A DNA stretch of 64,000 nt from Brevinema_A sp051649605. Its GTDB lineage: Bacteria; Spirochaetota; Brevinematia; Brevinematales; Brevinemataceae. The notes under the pieces are model-generated. The model was not told the DNA's origin. It searched no databases and saw nothing but the letters and a program-made list of their open reading frames with translations. The stretch is taken from NCBI GenBank assembly GCA_051649605.1, contig JBOFHK010000010.1:17919-81918 (forward strand). The letters are read 5' to 3'. This document shows positions 44,676 to 52,933 of the stretch, piece by piece. The stretch's first letter is position 1. The number at the start of each line of letters is the position of its first letter. A program made the translations under genes and the position numbers.

Positions 44676-46025
44676 ATGAGTTTAAAAGTCAGTGTGTCAG
44701 GTATCCGTGGAATTTGGGGAGATAGCCTCAATATGGATACTATTATTCAATATTCTCGAGCTTTTGCAGCTTACGTTTTAGAAAAAGGGGGTAAACGCGT
44801 GTTAATGGGACAAGATGGACGCCCTACAGGTGATGTTTTAGCACGATCCTCAGCAAGTATTTTAAATATGATGGGATTAGATGTCATCGATGCTGGTATC
44901 GTACCAACACCTACAATTTTATATGGTGTGCGAGAATGTGGTTTTGATGCAGGTATTATGCTCTCCGCCTCTCATAATCCTTTAGAATGGAATGCTTTTA
45001 AATTTGTTAAAAAAGGGGGAATCTTTACCGATGATGACGATCTACTTATTATCAACAAATACATCCAAACCCCTAGTCCTATGCCATCATGGGATAAAGT
45101 AGGTACTTATTATCAAGATAATTCAGTAATGGAAAAACATTTAGAAGCGATTCTTAATACAATCGATATTAAATTAATTCAAAATTCAGGACTGAAAGTC
45201 TTACTAGATCCCGTCAACTGTTCTGGGGCAATTATTACCAAAAAACTATTTCAAGCTTTGGGAATCGAAGCATTTTATATCTATGATAAAGCACATGGGC
45301 ATTTTGAACGCCCCGCAGAGCCCACACCCGCCCATTTAAAGCATCTAAAAGCAATTATCTTAGATAAAAAAGTAGATATTGCTTTTGCTCAAGATCCTGA
45401 CGCCGATCGATTAGTCATTGCAGACGAGCAAGGACTTGTCCTCAGTGAAGAACTTACCCCCGTACTTGCCTTAAAAGCATTGTTGGCACGAGGAGAACGA
45501 GGATCTATCGTCCTTAATATGAGCACTTCTAAAGCAGGTGAAAAGCTCAATTCCCAATATCAAGGTAGAACATATCGCTCCAAAGTTGGAGAAGCTAATG
45601 TCGTCAAAAAAGTAGCCCAAGAAAACGCTTTTTACGGTATCGAAGGTAATGGTGGTGTAATTTATCCTGCAGTTAATGCTGGCAGAGATTCTCTTGTCGG
45701 TATTGCATTAATCTTAGAGTTACTAGCCAAAGAAAAAAAAACACTTTCTCAACTTGTATCAGAGCTTCCCATCACTATTATGAAAAAAGAAAAATATAAT
45801 TTTAACGGCGATTTAGACGTTTTATTTAAAAAAATGAAAATAAGATTTCCTTCTGCAATCTCTAATACAGAAGATGGTCTGAGATTAGATTTAGAGGATG
45901 GTTCGTGGATTCATTTACGCTCTTCTAATACCGAGCCTATCGTCCGTCTCATCGCTGAAGCTTCAACAGAAGAACAAGTACAAACTCTACTCCAACAGGT
46001 GAATTCTCTCCTACTCGAAAGGTAG
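44676..46025 (+). CDS. Alpha-D-phosphohexomutase (phosphoglucosamine/phosphomannomutase type)
   Basis: A 449-residue mutase with the four family domains. The phosphoserine loop is MLSASHNPLEWN (near residue 97), the metal loop is FAQDPDADRLVIADE, the sugar loop is GIEGNGGVIYP, and the C-terminal phosphate loop is RSSNTEPIVRLIAEA. It interconverts hexose-1- and 6-phosphates; GlmM, ManB and PgcA share these motifs, and the sequence does not decide among them, though spirochaete homologues are often annotated glmM. ATG at 44676 is preferred over GTG at 44664 because GTGGGA lies upstream. A small lipoprotein gene follows 24 bases after the stop. Confidence 0.9.
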   Translation: MSLKVSVSGIRGIWGDSLNMDTIIQYSRAFAAYVLEKGGKRVLMGQDGRPTGDVLARSSASILNMMGLDVIDAGIVPTPTILYGVRECGFDAGIMLSASHNPLEWNAFKFVKKGGIFTDDDDLLIINKYIQTPSPMPSWDKVGTYYQDNSVMEKHLEAILNTIDIKLIQNSGLKVLLDPVNCSGAIITKKLFQALGIEAFYIYDKAHGHFERPAEPTPAHLKHLKAIILDKKVDIAFAQDPDADRLVIADEQGLVLSEELTPVLALKALLARGERGSIVLNMSTSKAGEKLNSQYQGRTYRSKVGEANVVKKVAQENAFYGIEGNGGVIYPAVNAGRDSLVGIALILELLAKEKKTLSQLVSELPITIMKKEKYNFNGDLDVLFKKMKIRFPSAISNTEDGLRLDLEDGSWIHLRSSNTEPIVRLIAEASTEEQVQTLLQQVNSLLLER

Positions 46026-46049
46026 CTTAATTCTCATAAGGAAAAACAG

Positions 46050-46451
46050 ATGAAAAAAAATATCCTCTTATTTTTTTTATTACACTCCTGCACCATTAGC
46101 GATTCAACCAAAATATGGTTACAAACTATTCGCGGATCTTGGCAGACTACTCCCTCTACTAAAATATGGTTTTCATCTTTAAACCCCACTGTCGACGTCC
46201 CTTCTAATACTTCCGTCGAAATTATACACGATGGTTCTTTTATAATTAGTGGGATTCATTTTCAATTTTTTCAAGTAGAAGGTACAGGAAGCTTAGCTAT
46301 TTACTCTTTCATTCATCCTAGCAACACTCCACCAAGATATATAGGACTAGGATTGAATATTCAAAACGATATCCTATTCAATCCAACGATTTCTTCTTCA
46401 CCAGATCAAGTGCGTCCCACTCCTAAAGGATCTACTTTTTTAATGAAATAA
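46050..46451 (+). CDS. Small lipoprotein of unknown function
   Basis: A 133-residue protein with a short signal peptide ending LHSC (Cys14). The mature start (IWLQTIRGSWQTTP) resembles the helix and tryptophan at the start of the lipoprotein at 10406. The rest is beta-type sequence with a Pro-rich tail. It follows the mutase gene closely, so it may be co-transcribed, and is ended by a strong terminator. No family recognised. Confidence 0.6.
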   Translation: MKKNILLFFLLHSCTISDSTKIWLQTIRGSWQTTPSTKIWFSSLNPTVDVPSNTSVEIIHDGSFIISGIHFQFFQVEGTGSLAIYSFIHPSNTPPRYIGLGLNIQNDILFNPTISSSPDQVRPTPKGSTFLMK

Positions 46452-46487
46452 AAAACACATCCAATTGATTGGATGTGTTTTTTATTT
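46450..46487. terminator. Rho-independent terminator at 46.45 kb
   Basis: A perfect 15-base stem (46450-46464 with 46469-46483; core ACACATCCAA/TTGGATGTGT) with a four-base loop and T residues after it. A residues on the left allow use from both directions. Confidence 0.92.
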
Positions 46488-46542
46488 TGTAGATTATATT
46501 ATTTACTTAATAATAGTATAGCAACTAGTCCCAAAGGAAATA

Positions 46543-46881
46543 TTATTCTTGCGCATCTCCAATCCAAATACCTACTTCGCCATCAAAAATTTGCTCATTG
46601 ATCTCATACTCTGCTTTAATGACATATTTACCAGGGAGAAATTTAGATACTTTCACTATTGTTTGATAATTCTTTTTAGCAGTTAACTTACCCAACAAAA
46701 CAGTTAGATTCATATCAGATTCTATCCAAACATCTACAGATGGAACATTACCATAAGGAGGCTGTATTTGAATTTCTAATGATTTTTTTATCGTCTGTCC
46801 GTCTGGTGGCGATAGAAAGCAAATATCATTTGCAAATGTTGCTGACGTGACGAACACCATGACTAATAATAAATTTTTCAT
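46543..46881 (-). CDS. Small secreted Ig-like protein, tandem copy 3
   Basis: A 112-residue exported protein with a signal peptide (MKNLLLVMVFVTSATFA). The mature domain (about 95 residues) has IQIQPPYGNVPSVDVWIE, KKNYQTIVKVSKFLPGKY and VGIWIGDAQE, and reads as a single beta sandwich (fibronectin/Ig-like). It is very similar to the copy at 46970, indicating a recent tandem duplication. The function is unknown. Confidence 0.75.
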   Translation of the reverse strand: MKNLLLVMVFVTSATFANDICFLSPPDGQTIKKSLEIQIQPPYGNVPSVDVWIESDMNLTVLLGKLTAKKNYQTIVKVSKFLPGKYVIKAEYEINEQIFDGEVGIWIGDAQE

Positions 46882-46969
46882 AAAATTTCCTCACATTTAA
46901 CATATAGCTATATATCGTATTTTTGTTTCTGATTTAAATAATGTCAAAATTGCTCGTTATACTTAACGA

Positions 46970-47335
46970 TTAATTTTGAGGAAAATACTGTTCTTGAACA
47001 TCTCCAATCCAAATATCTACATCTCCATCAAAATCTTTACCGTTAATATAATATTCTGCTTTAACTTCGTATTTACCAGGGCGAAATTTAGAAACATCTA
47101 CTGTCGTTTTATAATTATTCTTACTAGTTAATGTACCCGTCCAAACAGTTTGATCTCTTCCCATATCATATTCAATCCAAACGTTTACCGAAGGGACATT
47201 ACCATAAGGGGGCTGTATTTGAATTTCTAATGATTTTTGTTGGATAGACTGTCCATTTTGCGGCGATACAAACCAAACATCATCTGCAAATGTCGTTGAT
47301 GCAATGAACATCATTGCTAATAATAAATTTTTCAT
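46970..47335 (-). CDS. Small secreted Ig-like protein, tandem copy 2
   Basis: A 121-residue exported protein (signal peptide MKNLLLAMMFIASTTFA) with the same domain as its neighbours: VWFVSPQNGQ, IQIQPPYGNVPSVNVWIEYD, KNNYKTTVDVSKFRPGKYEV and VDIWIGD. A few extra C-terminal residues (VQEQYFPQN) distinguish it from copy 3. The near-identical PPYGNVPSV block and signal peptide suggest recent duplication. Confidence 0.75.
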   Translation of the reverse strand: MKNLLLAMMFIASTTFADDVWFVSPQNGQSIQQKSLEIQIQPPYGNVPSVNVWIEYDMGRDQTVWTGTLTSKNNYKTTVDVSKFRPGKYEVKAEYYINGKDFDGDVDIWIGDVQEQYFPQN

Positions 47336-47489
47336 AAGTTTTTCCTTAAATTTAAAAGATCACTATACACCAAGATATAGTATTTTATATTCCTTCTATT
47401 AAATATATATTATTTCTGACCGTCCGCATAATTAATAACTAACAATTCGTTATTATATGTCGTCAGTCTTAGTCTCATAGAAGGGATAT

Positions 47490-47834
47490 TTATGGAGAAT
47501 TAACCCATATAATAATATCTCCTTCATATTCTCTACCGTCGATATAATATTCTGCATTAATTTCATACCTACCAGGGCGAAATTTTGCCGTATCTACTAC
47601 AGTAATATAGTCATTTTGGGGAGAAGCGTTCCCCATCCATACAAGTTGTTTGGTACGAGTATCTTCAATCCATACATAGATTAAAATGTCTTGAGGGGGA
47701 GGGAAAACTTTTATTTCTAATTTCCCAGAAACAGGTTGCCCATTTACTGGAAATTTGAACCAAATTTCTTCACCCCATACATTATTTGTGAGAAATATTA
47801 TTACTACAAATATAAAGATTGATTTTTTCTTCAT
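47490..47834 (-). CDS. Small secreted Ig-like protein, tandem copy 1
   Basis: A 114-residue exported protein with a signal peptide (about 1-21, ending VWGEE). It is the most divergent of the tandem three: IWFKFPVNGQPVSGKLEIKVFPPP, NDYITVVDTAKFRPGRYEINAEYYIDGREY and IIIWVNSP align with the other copies throughout. It lies between them and a small membrane protein gene. Function unknown. Confidence 0.72.
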   Translation of the reverse strand: MKKKSIFIFVVIIFLTNNVWGEEIWFKFPVNGQPVSGKLEIKVFPPPQDILIYVWIEDTRTKQLVWMGNASPQNDYITVVDTAKFRPGRYEINAEYYIDGREYEGDIIIWVNSP

Positions 47835-47935
47835 TTAGATAATTTTTTCCAAAACACTATACAAAGATATATAAAAAATCAAAAATATTTTTGATCGTTT
47901 CTAAAATATATCTTATATAAACTATGTATAACACA

Positions 47936-48235
47936 TTAAGATAAGAAAAAGGGAGGAGCTCTTGGTAAATAAGAAATAAAAAATTGCTGTAAGTAAGATA
48001 TTTGCTCAACAGCAGTTCGCTGAATATAACTCTCAGCAAGAATTGGAGTAGAATCCAAAATAATAAAAGGCTGAGTAATCGTAAGATCATCACTTAATAA
48101 TTTTGTGTCTTGGTAAATAATATCAAAAGATCCAGTAAATTTCATCACGTGGACACGGTGGACATCTTTTGTGTTGTAGAGAAAAATTGGAATGAGTAAA
48201 TAAAATGAAAAAAGAGATATCAAAATACTATGCAT
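47936..48235 (-). CDS. Small membrane-anchored protein, probably from a leaderless mRNA
   Basis: A 99-residue protein with one N-terminal hydrophobic segment (ILISLFSFYLLIPIFLY) and a polar C-terminal part (FTGSFDIIYQDTKLLSDDLTIT) somewhat like the start of LptC/OstA-type proteins, but too short for a firm call. No ribosome binding site precedes ATG at 48235. A near-perfect promoter ends five bases upstream, so the mRNA should start at the start codon. The promoter is the main reason to consider the gene real. Confidence 0.55.
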   Translation of the reverse strand: MHSILISLFSFYLLIPIFLYNTKDVHRVHVMKFTGSFDIIYQDTKLLSDDLTITQPFIILDSTPILAESYIQRTAVEQISYLQQFFISYLPRAPPFFLS

Positions 48236-48240
48236 GATTA

Positions 48241-48269
48241 ATTATAACACTTTTTTTGAGAAAATTCAA
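48241..48269 (-). promoter_or_regulatory. Promoter of the 99-residue membrane protein gene
   Basis: On the minus strand TTGAAT, a 17-base spacer and TATAAT lie directly before the gene, with only five bases between the -10 box and the ATG. Confidence 0.65.
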
Positions 48270-48389
48270 GATTAACTTTATTCTATGATTTTGAATAGAA
48301 AAAATTTTCACTATATCCACCCTATCAAAGATAACTATCAAATCATATCAAAAACTTGAGATTATTTTTATTACTTCCTACAATAAGGA

Positions 48390-48860
48390 ATGAAAAAATT
48401 TCAATTTCGTATGCAGCGGATTCTCGATATTCGTGAAAAACTCGAATTAGAACAAAAAAATAAACTCGCAAAAGTTGCCTCCGACTATCAAAAAGTCTTA
48501 CTCAAAAAAGATAATTCTTTGGATCGTATGCAACAAACTCGTAACAAGATTTATACTGATATACAAAACAATAATATCTCCCTTAAATCATTACAGTATA
48601 TGGATCAATTACAAAATCAAACTGATCAACTTGTTCGTTCTTTGGCCTCAGAAATCAATCAAAAACAAAAAATCATGGAAAAAGAACGAGAAAAATATAA
48701 TAAACTCCGCCAAGATAAAAAACTCATTGAAAATCTCAAAAAGAAAGAATTAGAAAAACATAAAATCCTTCAGCACCGTTCTGAAGCGATCATTATGGAC
48801 GAAATTGCTAAGAGTTTTTCTCATGATCTTTCTTCTTTTTATGAAGACGGTGATTCTTAA
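48390..48860 (+). CDS. fliJ: Flagellar export protein FliJ-like
   Basis: A 156-residue, almost wholly coiled-coil, highly charged protein. The start MKKFQFRMQRILDIREKLELEQ matches the FliJ opening (F-x-R-L-x-x-L-L-D-I-R-E). FliJ is a soluble part of the flagellar type III export apparatus, working with the ATPase FliI. It usually sits beside fliH and fliI; here it stands alone next to tRNA-Tyr. The nearest purine-rich sequence (AAGGA) is unusually close to the ATG. Confidence 0.8.
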   Translation: MKKFQFRMQRILDIREKLELEQKNKLAKVASDYQKVLLKKDNSLDRMQQTRNKIYTDIQNNNISLKSLQYMDQLQNQTDQLVRSLASEINQKQKIMEKEREKYNKLRQDKKLIENLKKKELEKHKILQHRSEAIIMDEIAKSFSHDLSSFYEDGDS

Positions 48861-48932
48861 ATATATTCTAACAAATAGGAATAGTATAAAGGCTTATAAT
48901 GATTTCAATTTAAAGAATTTTATTCAAAACCA

Positions 48933-48961
48933 TTGACAAAATAAAAAAATTGTAATATAAT
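48933..48961 (+). promoter_or_regulatory. Promoter of tRNA-Tyr
   Basis: TTGACA (48933-48938), a 17-base spacer and TATAAT (48956-48961), both perfect consensus, about 12 bases before the tRNA. Confidence 0.88.
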
Positions 48962-48973
48962 ATATTTCATTAT

Positions 48974-49056
48974 GCAGGGATGCCCGAGCGGCCAAAGGGA
49001 GCAGACTGTAAATCTGCCGGCATCCGCCTACGGAGGTTCGAATCCTCCTCCCTGCA
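48974..49056 (+). tRNA. tRNA-Tyr: tRNA-Tyr (anticodon GTA)
   Basis: An 83-base class II tRNA. The acceptor stem pairs GCAGGGA with TCCCTGC, the anticodon stem GCAGA/TCTGC closes a CTGTAAA loop with anticodon GTA, and the T arm is GGAGG-TTCGAAT-CCTCC. A long variable arm is present. The 3' CCA is not encoded. A consensus promoter precedes it and a hairpin terminator follows. Confidence 0.97.
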
Positions 49057-49059
49057 ATG

Positions 49060-49097
49060 AAAAGTCTGCGAGTTCCCGTCGTGGGCTTTTCTTTTTT
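49060..49097 (+). terminator. Terminator of tRNA-Tyr
   Basis: A 12-pair stem with G-U pairs, 49060-49071 with 49079-49090, encloses GTTCCCG and is followed by CTTTTTT. Confidence 0.8.
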
Positions 49098-49223
49098 GTA
49101 TGCCTCATAGTATCCGATATTATTAGATACTCCATTTTACCAACATCGAAGGATCTTAAAATACCTTTTATATAAAGAAAATATAAATACTATAAAACAA
49201 CATTTATTATTTGAGGAGCTATC

Positions 49224-49639
49224 ATGCAAACAAAATCAGACATATTATCCCAATTTTCCAAAGGTATGAATATGGTATTATCTACATCTGCAAATGATAT
49301 TGTTACTTCCCGTACTGTTAGTGTGATGGTCTATAACGATTCTTTATATTTCGCTTCTGTCAAATGTGATCGCTCCATAAAAAATAAACAAATCGCTCAA
49401 AATCATCATATCGCTTTATGCTCTAACAAAATCCAAATGACAGGTCAAGCTTTTATTGTAGGTTTGGCTTCCGAATCACAAAATCAAGATATCATCAATC
49501 TCTACAAACAAATTTTCCTCAAGCATATAAAATGTTTATCGAAACCCATGAATGTTATCTTATCAAACTCGATATCTCATCCTATAAAAATTGGGAAATT
49601 ATTAACGGTGAATTATCCGTTACTCAGATTGATTTCTAA
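49224..49639 (+). pseudogene. Flavin-binding pyridoxamine-phosphate-oxidase-like gene with a frameshift
   Basis: The first 100 codons give a split-barrel FMN-binding protein (LSTSANDIVTSRTVSVMVYNDSLYFASVKC, IKNKQIAQNHHIALC). At the four-A run 49529-49532 the frame moves: the current frame continues into an unnatural tail to 49664, whereas the +1 frame reads MFIETHECYLIKLDISSYKN and WEIINGELSVTQIDF and stops at 49639, a natural C-terminus for this family. One extra A would restore a 138-residue protein. Either the gene is inactivated, or expression depends on slippage, or the read has an error. GAGGAG precedes the start. Confidence 0.75.
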
Positions 49640-49715
49640 GCCTCTCTCATTAAGATTGACTTAAATACAGATATTTATTATTAAGATTAAAAATAAATTT
49701 TATAAGGGAGTTCCT

Positions 49716-50774
49716 ATGAATATCTCACTAACTACTAAGCATAAACACGATGAATTATTAAAAAAAATACAAGATACGATCTTAGACGAATTAAAAACAA
49801 ATTTAACGACGGCAAAAATTGCCAAACAACGATTTTCGTCTTTTATTTCCCTATACGATATGTTTGACTATATCGATAAATACAACCCTAATATACCAAA
49901 TTCCAAAGCGTATTCTCAGATAAATAAGAGCGAAAATATTTCCTACAATTATTTCGAGGAGTGTTTGATACCTTGCTTAAAGAAAGCACAAAAAAAATAT
50001 CCCACCCTTTTTGAGATCAAAGGTATCGATCTTTTAGAGCAAGGTTTTTTAGATCATACACCAGTCAATGTTTATACAATATTTTCCATCGCCAATTTTT
50101 GGGGAGCAGCTCAGAGCTACTCCTTTCAAAAAGTCAAAACTACCAATAATATCCATATCCACTTTATAACTAACTCTAAACAAACCCCTAGTGATGAGTG
50201 TATCTATAACTCTACCCCAGATCAAACAGAAACATCTATCTATACCAAGAGTATCGAGCAAGTATTAGGAAGTTTTATCTATCTTTTTTATAGAGAAACA
50301 GAAAAAGATAAATTCCATTTAGTTGACAAATATCTAGCTTTACCACCATATCGATTAAGTACCAAAGAACCCCTATGGAGTTATATTACAATACAAAAAT
50401 GCTCTTCCCTATCTCCTAATCAACAACTAGATGTATTAACAGAGCTTCAATTGTCGACAAATATTTCAGAAAACAGAAAACAAGAAATAACATCCTCCGC
50501 TTATTTTAGAAGCCAACAAGAAAAACTCAAAGCCTTACAAAGAGCTAACAATCGCTGCGAAAATAGAGCCTGTTCCAAACAGGTACCTTTTATAAAATCT
50601 GATCATTCAACGTATTTAGAGGTACATCATATTATTCCACTCTCTCAAAACGGCATCGATCACGAAAAAAATCTTATAGCACTCTGTCCCAATTGTCATC
50701 GGGAAGCTCATCATGGTCAGAATAAAAATTCCCTTCGTGATCAATTTCAAATAATTATTAACAATAAATATTAA
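49716..50774 (+). CDS. HNH endonuclease
   Basis: A 352-residue protein whose C-terminal 75 residues form an HNH (beta-beta-alpha metal) nuclease: Cys pair in RCENRACSKQ, LEVHHIIPLSQNGID with the catalytic His, then NLIALCPNCHREAHHG with the second Cys pair. The N-terminal 270 residues are helical and unrecognised and may hold the target-recognition domain. It converges on a restriction-modification pair, so it could be a second defence nuclease (McrA-like, attacking modified DNA) or part of the same locus. GGGAG precedes the ATG. Confidence 0.85.
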   Translation: MNISLTTKHKHDELLKKIQDTILDELKTNLTTAKIAKQRFSSFISLYDMFDYIDKYNPNIPNSKAYSQINKSENISYNYFEECLIPCLKKAQKKYPTLFEIKGIDLLEQGFLDHTPVNVYTIFSIANFWGAAQSYSFQKVKTTNNIHIHFITNSKQTPSDECIYNSTPDQTETSIYTKSIEQVLGSFIYLFYRETEKDKFHLVDKYLALPPYRLSTKEPLWSYITIQKCSSLSPNQQLDVLTELQLSTNISENRKQEITSSAYFRSQQEKLKALQRANNRCENRACSKQVPFIKSDHSTYLEVHHIIPLSQNGIDHEKNLIALCPNCHREAHHGQNKNSLRDQFQIIINNKY

Positions 50775-50824
50775 ACATCCCATAACATCAGGAAATGCTG
50801 TACCTTTCTCTCTGTAAATTAAGA

Positions 50825-50857
50825 AATAAAACCACCCTAATTTTGGGTGGTTTTATT
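50825..50857. terminator. Bidirectional terminator between HNH gene and methyltransferase
   Basis: A perfect 13-base stem, 50825-50837 with 50845-50857 (core AAAACCACCC/GGGTGGTTTT), with a seven-base loop. It overlaps the stop region of the leftward methyltransferase gene. Confidence 0.9.
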
Positions 50858-51852
50858 TATATCTCTAAATCTTTTCGGATTTGTTGTGCTATATGATACG
50901 CTAGATTTACAGGAACAGCATTACCTATCATTTTATATCCAACAGAAATATCTGTATATTTAAATTTAAAAAAATCTGGAAATGTTTGTATTCTAGCACA
51001 TTCTCGAACTGATAATCTTCTGTACATATTTTCATAACCTTGTTTGAAAATATGTTTGTCTTTTTCTAATTTAATCATTTTAGGAGCTTGAGGATGAATC
51101 GGAGCATGCCTCCCACCTGCTTGTATCGTAAATGAAGGTTCGTTCCAGTTTCTAACCCTATTTCTAGACATATATATTGTCGAAAAACCACCAGTCATAT
51201 ACTCATGATTATCGACATCCAAAATTTGATTTGCTTTATTTTTTGCGAGAGCTGGCTTTGAATTATATTTTAAATCCCAAATAGCATCTTGTAATATTAC
51301 TTTTTTATTTATAGACTCTATCATAAATTTTTTATCTGTAATATCTTTTCTATAACCAACAAAAATAACCCGTTTACGATCTTGAGGAACATCAAAGTTA
51401 ACAGCATTTAATAATTGAAAAGATACATTATATCCCATATTATTAAAAGAATTAATAATAAATTCTACGAATTCTTTATGTTTAATATGTAACATTCCTG
51501 ATACATTTTCGGCTACAAAAAACTTTGGTCTTTTCTCTGTAACTAATCTAATATAATCGTGGAATAGTTGCCCGCGTTTATCTTTATTGCCAAGTCCTTT
51601 TCCAGCTTCACTAAAACTCTGACAGGGGGGACCACCAATAATCCCATCAATATCCGATGGAACTTCTTCACATAAAATATTTCGTATATCTCTTGTGTCT
51701 AAGTACGTATCTGGAAAATTATATTTAAAGGTTTCCCATATTGTTTTATCAAATTCATTTGCCCATACGGTCATAAAACCTGCTTTATAAAATCCTAGAT
51801 CCATACCGCCGCATCCAGAAAATAAAGACAATAATTTACCCATTATACACAT
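50857..51852 (-). CDS. DNA (cytosine-5-)-methyltransferase
   Basis: A 331-residue m5C methyltransferase with motifs in normal order: I (LLSLFSGCGGMDLGF), IV (GGPPCQSFSEAGKG, catalytic Cys in PCQ), VI (FFVAENVSGM), VIII (VPQDRKRVIFVGYR) and X (GYKMIGNAVPVNLAYHIA). A nearby target-recognition region (about 190-270) sets specificity. It overlaps the 3' end of the upstream endonuclease gene by 17 bases; ATG at 51843 (MGKLLSLF) is an alternative start. Given the NgoPII-like partner, the likely target is GGCC. Confidence 0.95.
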   Translation of the reverse strand: MCIMGKLLSLFSGCGGMDLGFYKAGFMTVWANEFDKTIWETFKYNFPDTYLDTRDIRNILCEEVPSDIDGIIGGPPCQSFSEAGKGLGNKDKRGQLFHDYIRLVTEKRPKFFVAENVSGMLHIKHKEFVEFIINSFNNMGYNVSFQLLNAVNFDVPQDRKRVIFVGYRKDITDKKFMIESINKKVILQDAIWDLKYNSKPALAKNKANQILDVDNHEYMTGGFSTIYMSRNRVRNWNEPSFTIQAGGRHAPIHPQAPKMIKLEKDKHIFKQGYENMYRRLSVRECARIQTFPDFFKFKYTDISVGYKMIGNAVPVNLAYHIAQQIRKDLEI

Positions 51853-52690
51853 CTTTACTAATAAAAATATGTATTACCGGTGTTAATTGAGCTGGATTAT
51901 TAGGATGTTTAATGTTAGTATAAGCTATATTAATTAAAGGGTTTCGTTCTAAATTTTCTCTATCAGAGTTTGAAAAACTACTGTATTTTTCTTGTGTTAA
52001 TAAACAATTTAATATATTATTCTCGATACCATTTATATAGCTAAATACCTTATTTGGATGAGCAATCCCCCACATTCCACGAATACGTAAATATGTAATA
52101 CCTAATGGATCAATTTTATTAACTCTACCAAGTTCTTTTGTTTCTGCAAACTGGACTCCTCGGATAGTATTTATACCATCTGATATTGTATTTTTGATAC
52201 GCTCATATATTGCAGCATCAGCCGCATAACACTCACCCTGAACAAACCATAAGCTATTAAGTTCTTGATTATTACTATTAAGATTTCCTATTACATAAAA
52301 TAAGGTTTTACTAGTCCACTGTGAATTTTCACAATTTTTGTACGCTTCAGTAATCAACAAATCGCTAGATAATAGCCTATTTTTAGGAAAAGAGCTGTTT
52401 AAAGCAATAGTATTAGTATTACCTTCGATTTTCTTAACTTCTATAGCATCTCCATTTTTTACAATAAAGTCTGGAGGATTGTTAGTATTCCCCAAATAGG
52501 AAAAACAATCTGTATAAGCAAGTTCTTTATCATTTATATCTAATCCCATAGAATTACAAAATAAATCTTTAATATAGTATTCTAAGATATCCCCATTATT
52601 GTGAATCCTATTACGACTTTTGTAATGTTTTTGAATAGAATAATTGATATTATTAGAAAAATTAAAAATAGCATGTAAAATATTTGTCAT
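51836..52690 (-). CDS. Type II restriction endonuclease, NgoPII family
   Basis: A 284-residue nuclease that resembles NgoPII, as I recall that sequence: CFSYLGNTNNPPDFIVKNGD followed by AIEVKKIE, then RGVQFAETKELGRVNKIDPL and GITYLRIRGMWGIAHPN. The PPDF...EVKK element is the PD-(D/E)xK active site. NgoPII cuts GGCC, so this enzyme is predicted to do the same; this is inference from similarity. It is translated just before the methyltransferase, overlapping it. The order endonuclease then methyltransferase means expression timing needs control. Confidence 0.88.
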   Translation of the reverse strand: MTNILHAIFNFSNNINYSIQKHYKSRNRIHNNGDILEYYIKDLFCNSMGLDINDKELAYTDCFSYLGNTNNPPDFIVKNGDAIEVKKIEGNTNTIALNSSFPKNRLLSSDLLITEAYKNCENSQWTSKTLFYVIGNLNSNNQELNSLWFVQGECYAADAAIYERIKNTISDGINTIRGVQFAETKELGRVNKIDPLGITYLRIRGMWGIAHPNKVFSYINGIENNILNCLLTQEKYSSFSNSDRENLERNPLINIAYTNIKHPNNPAQLTPVIHIFISKDVYNG

Positions 52691-52878
52691 AAAACTCTCA
52701 CTATGATATATAATATTATTATACCAAACTCAATAGTAAAAATCAATCCTATCTTATTTTACAAATACTCCCTCAAAATATTAGTACACCGTTCTTACTG
52801 ACTAAATATTGGTATCATCCAACAGTTAATAGATAAATTTATCTATTAATTTTATTTATTAATTTTATTTATACTCCA

Positions 52879-52907
52879 TTGAATGACATCAAAATATATG
52901 CTATGAT
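52879..52907 (+). promoter_or_regulatory. Promoter of the 52.9-58 kb operon
   Basis: TTGAAT (52879-52884), a 17-base spacer and TATGAT (52902-52907), 26 bases before the start codon at 52934. Confidence 0.65.
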
Positions 52908-52933
52908 AAAATTATAAGAGATAAGGATTTTTT

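Noticed and set aside
47857..48093. A 78-codon hydrophobic open frame on the minus strand
   Set aside because: It overlaps the 99-residue frame at 47936-48235, which has a promoter; the shorter frame has no start signal.
48972..49175. A 67-codon open frame across tRNA-Tyr
   Set aside because: It reads through the tRNA and its terminator; the RNA gene with its own perfect promoter explains the sequence.
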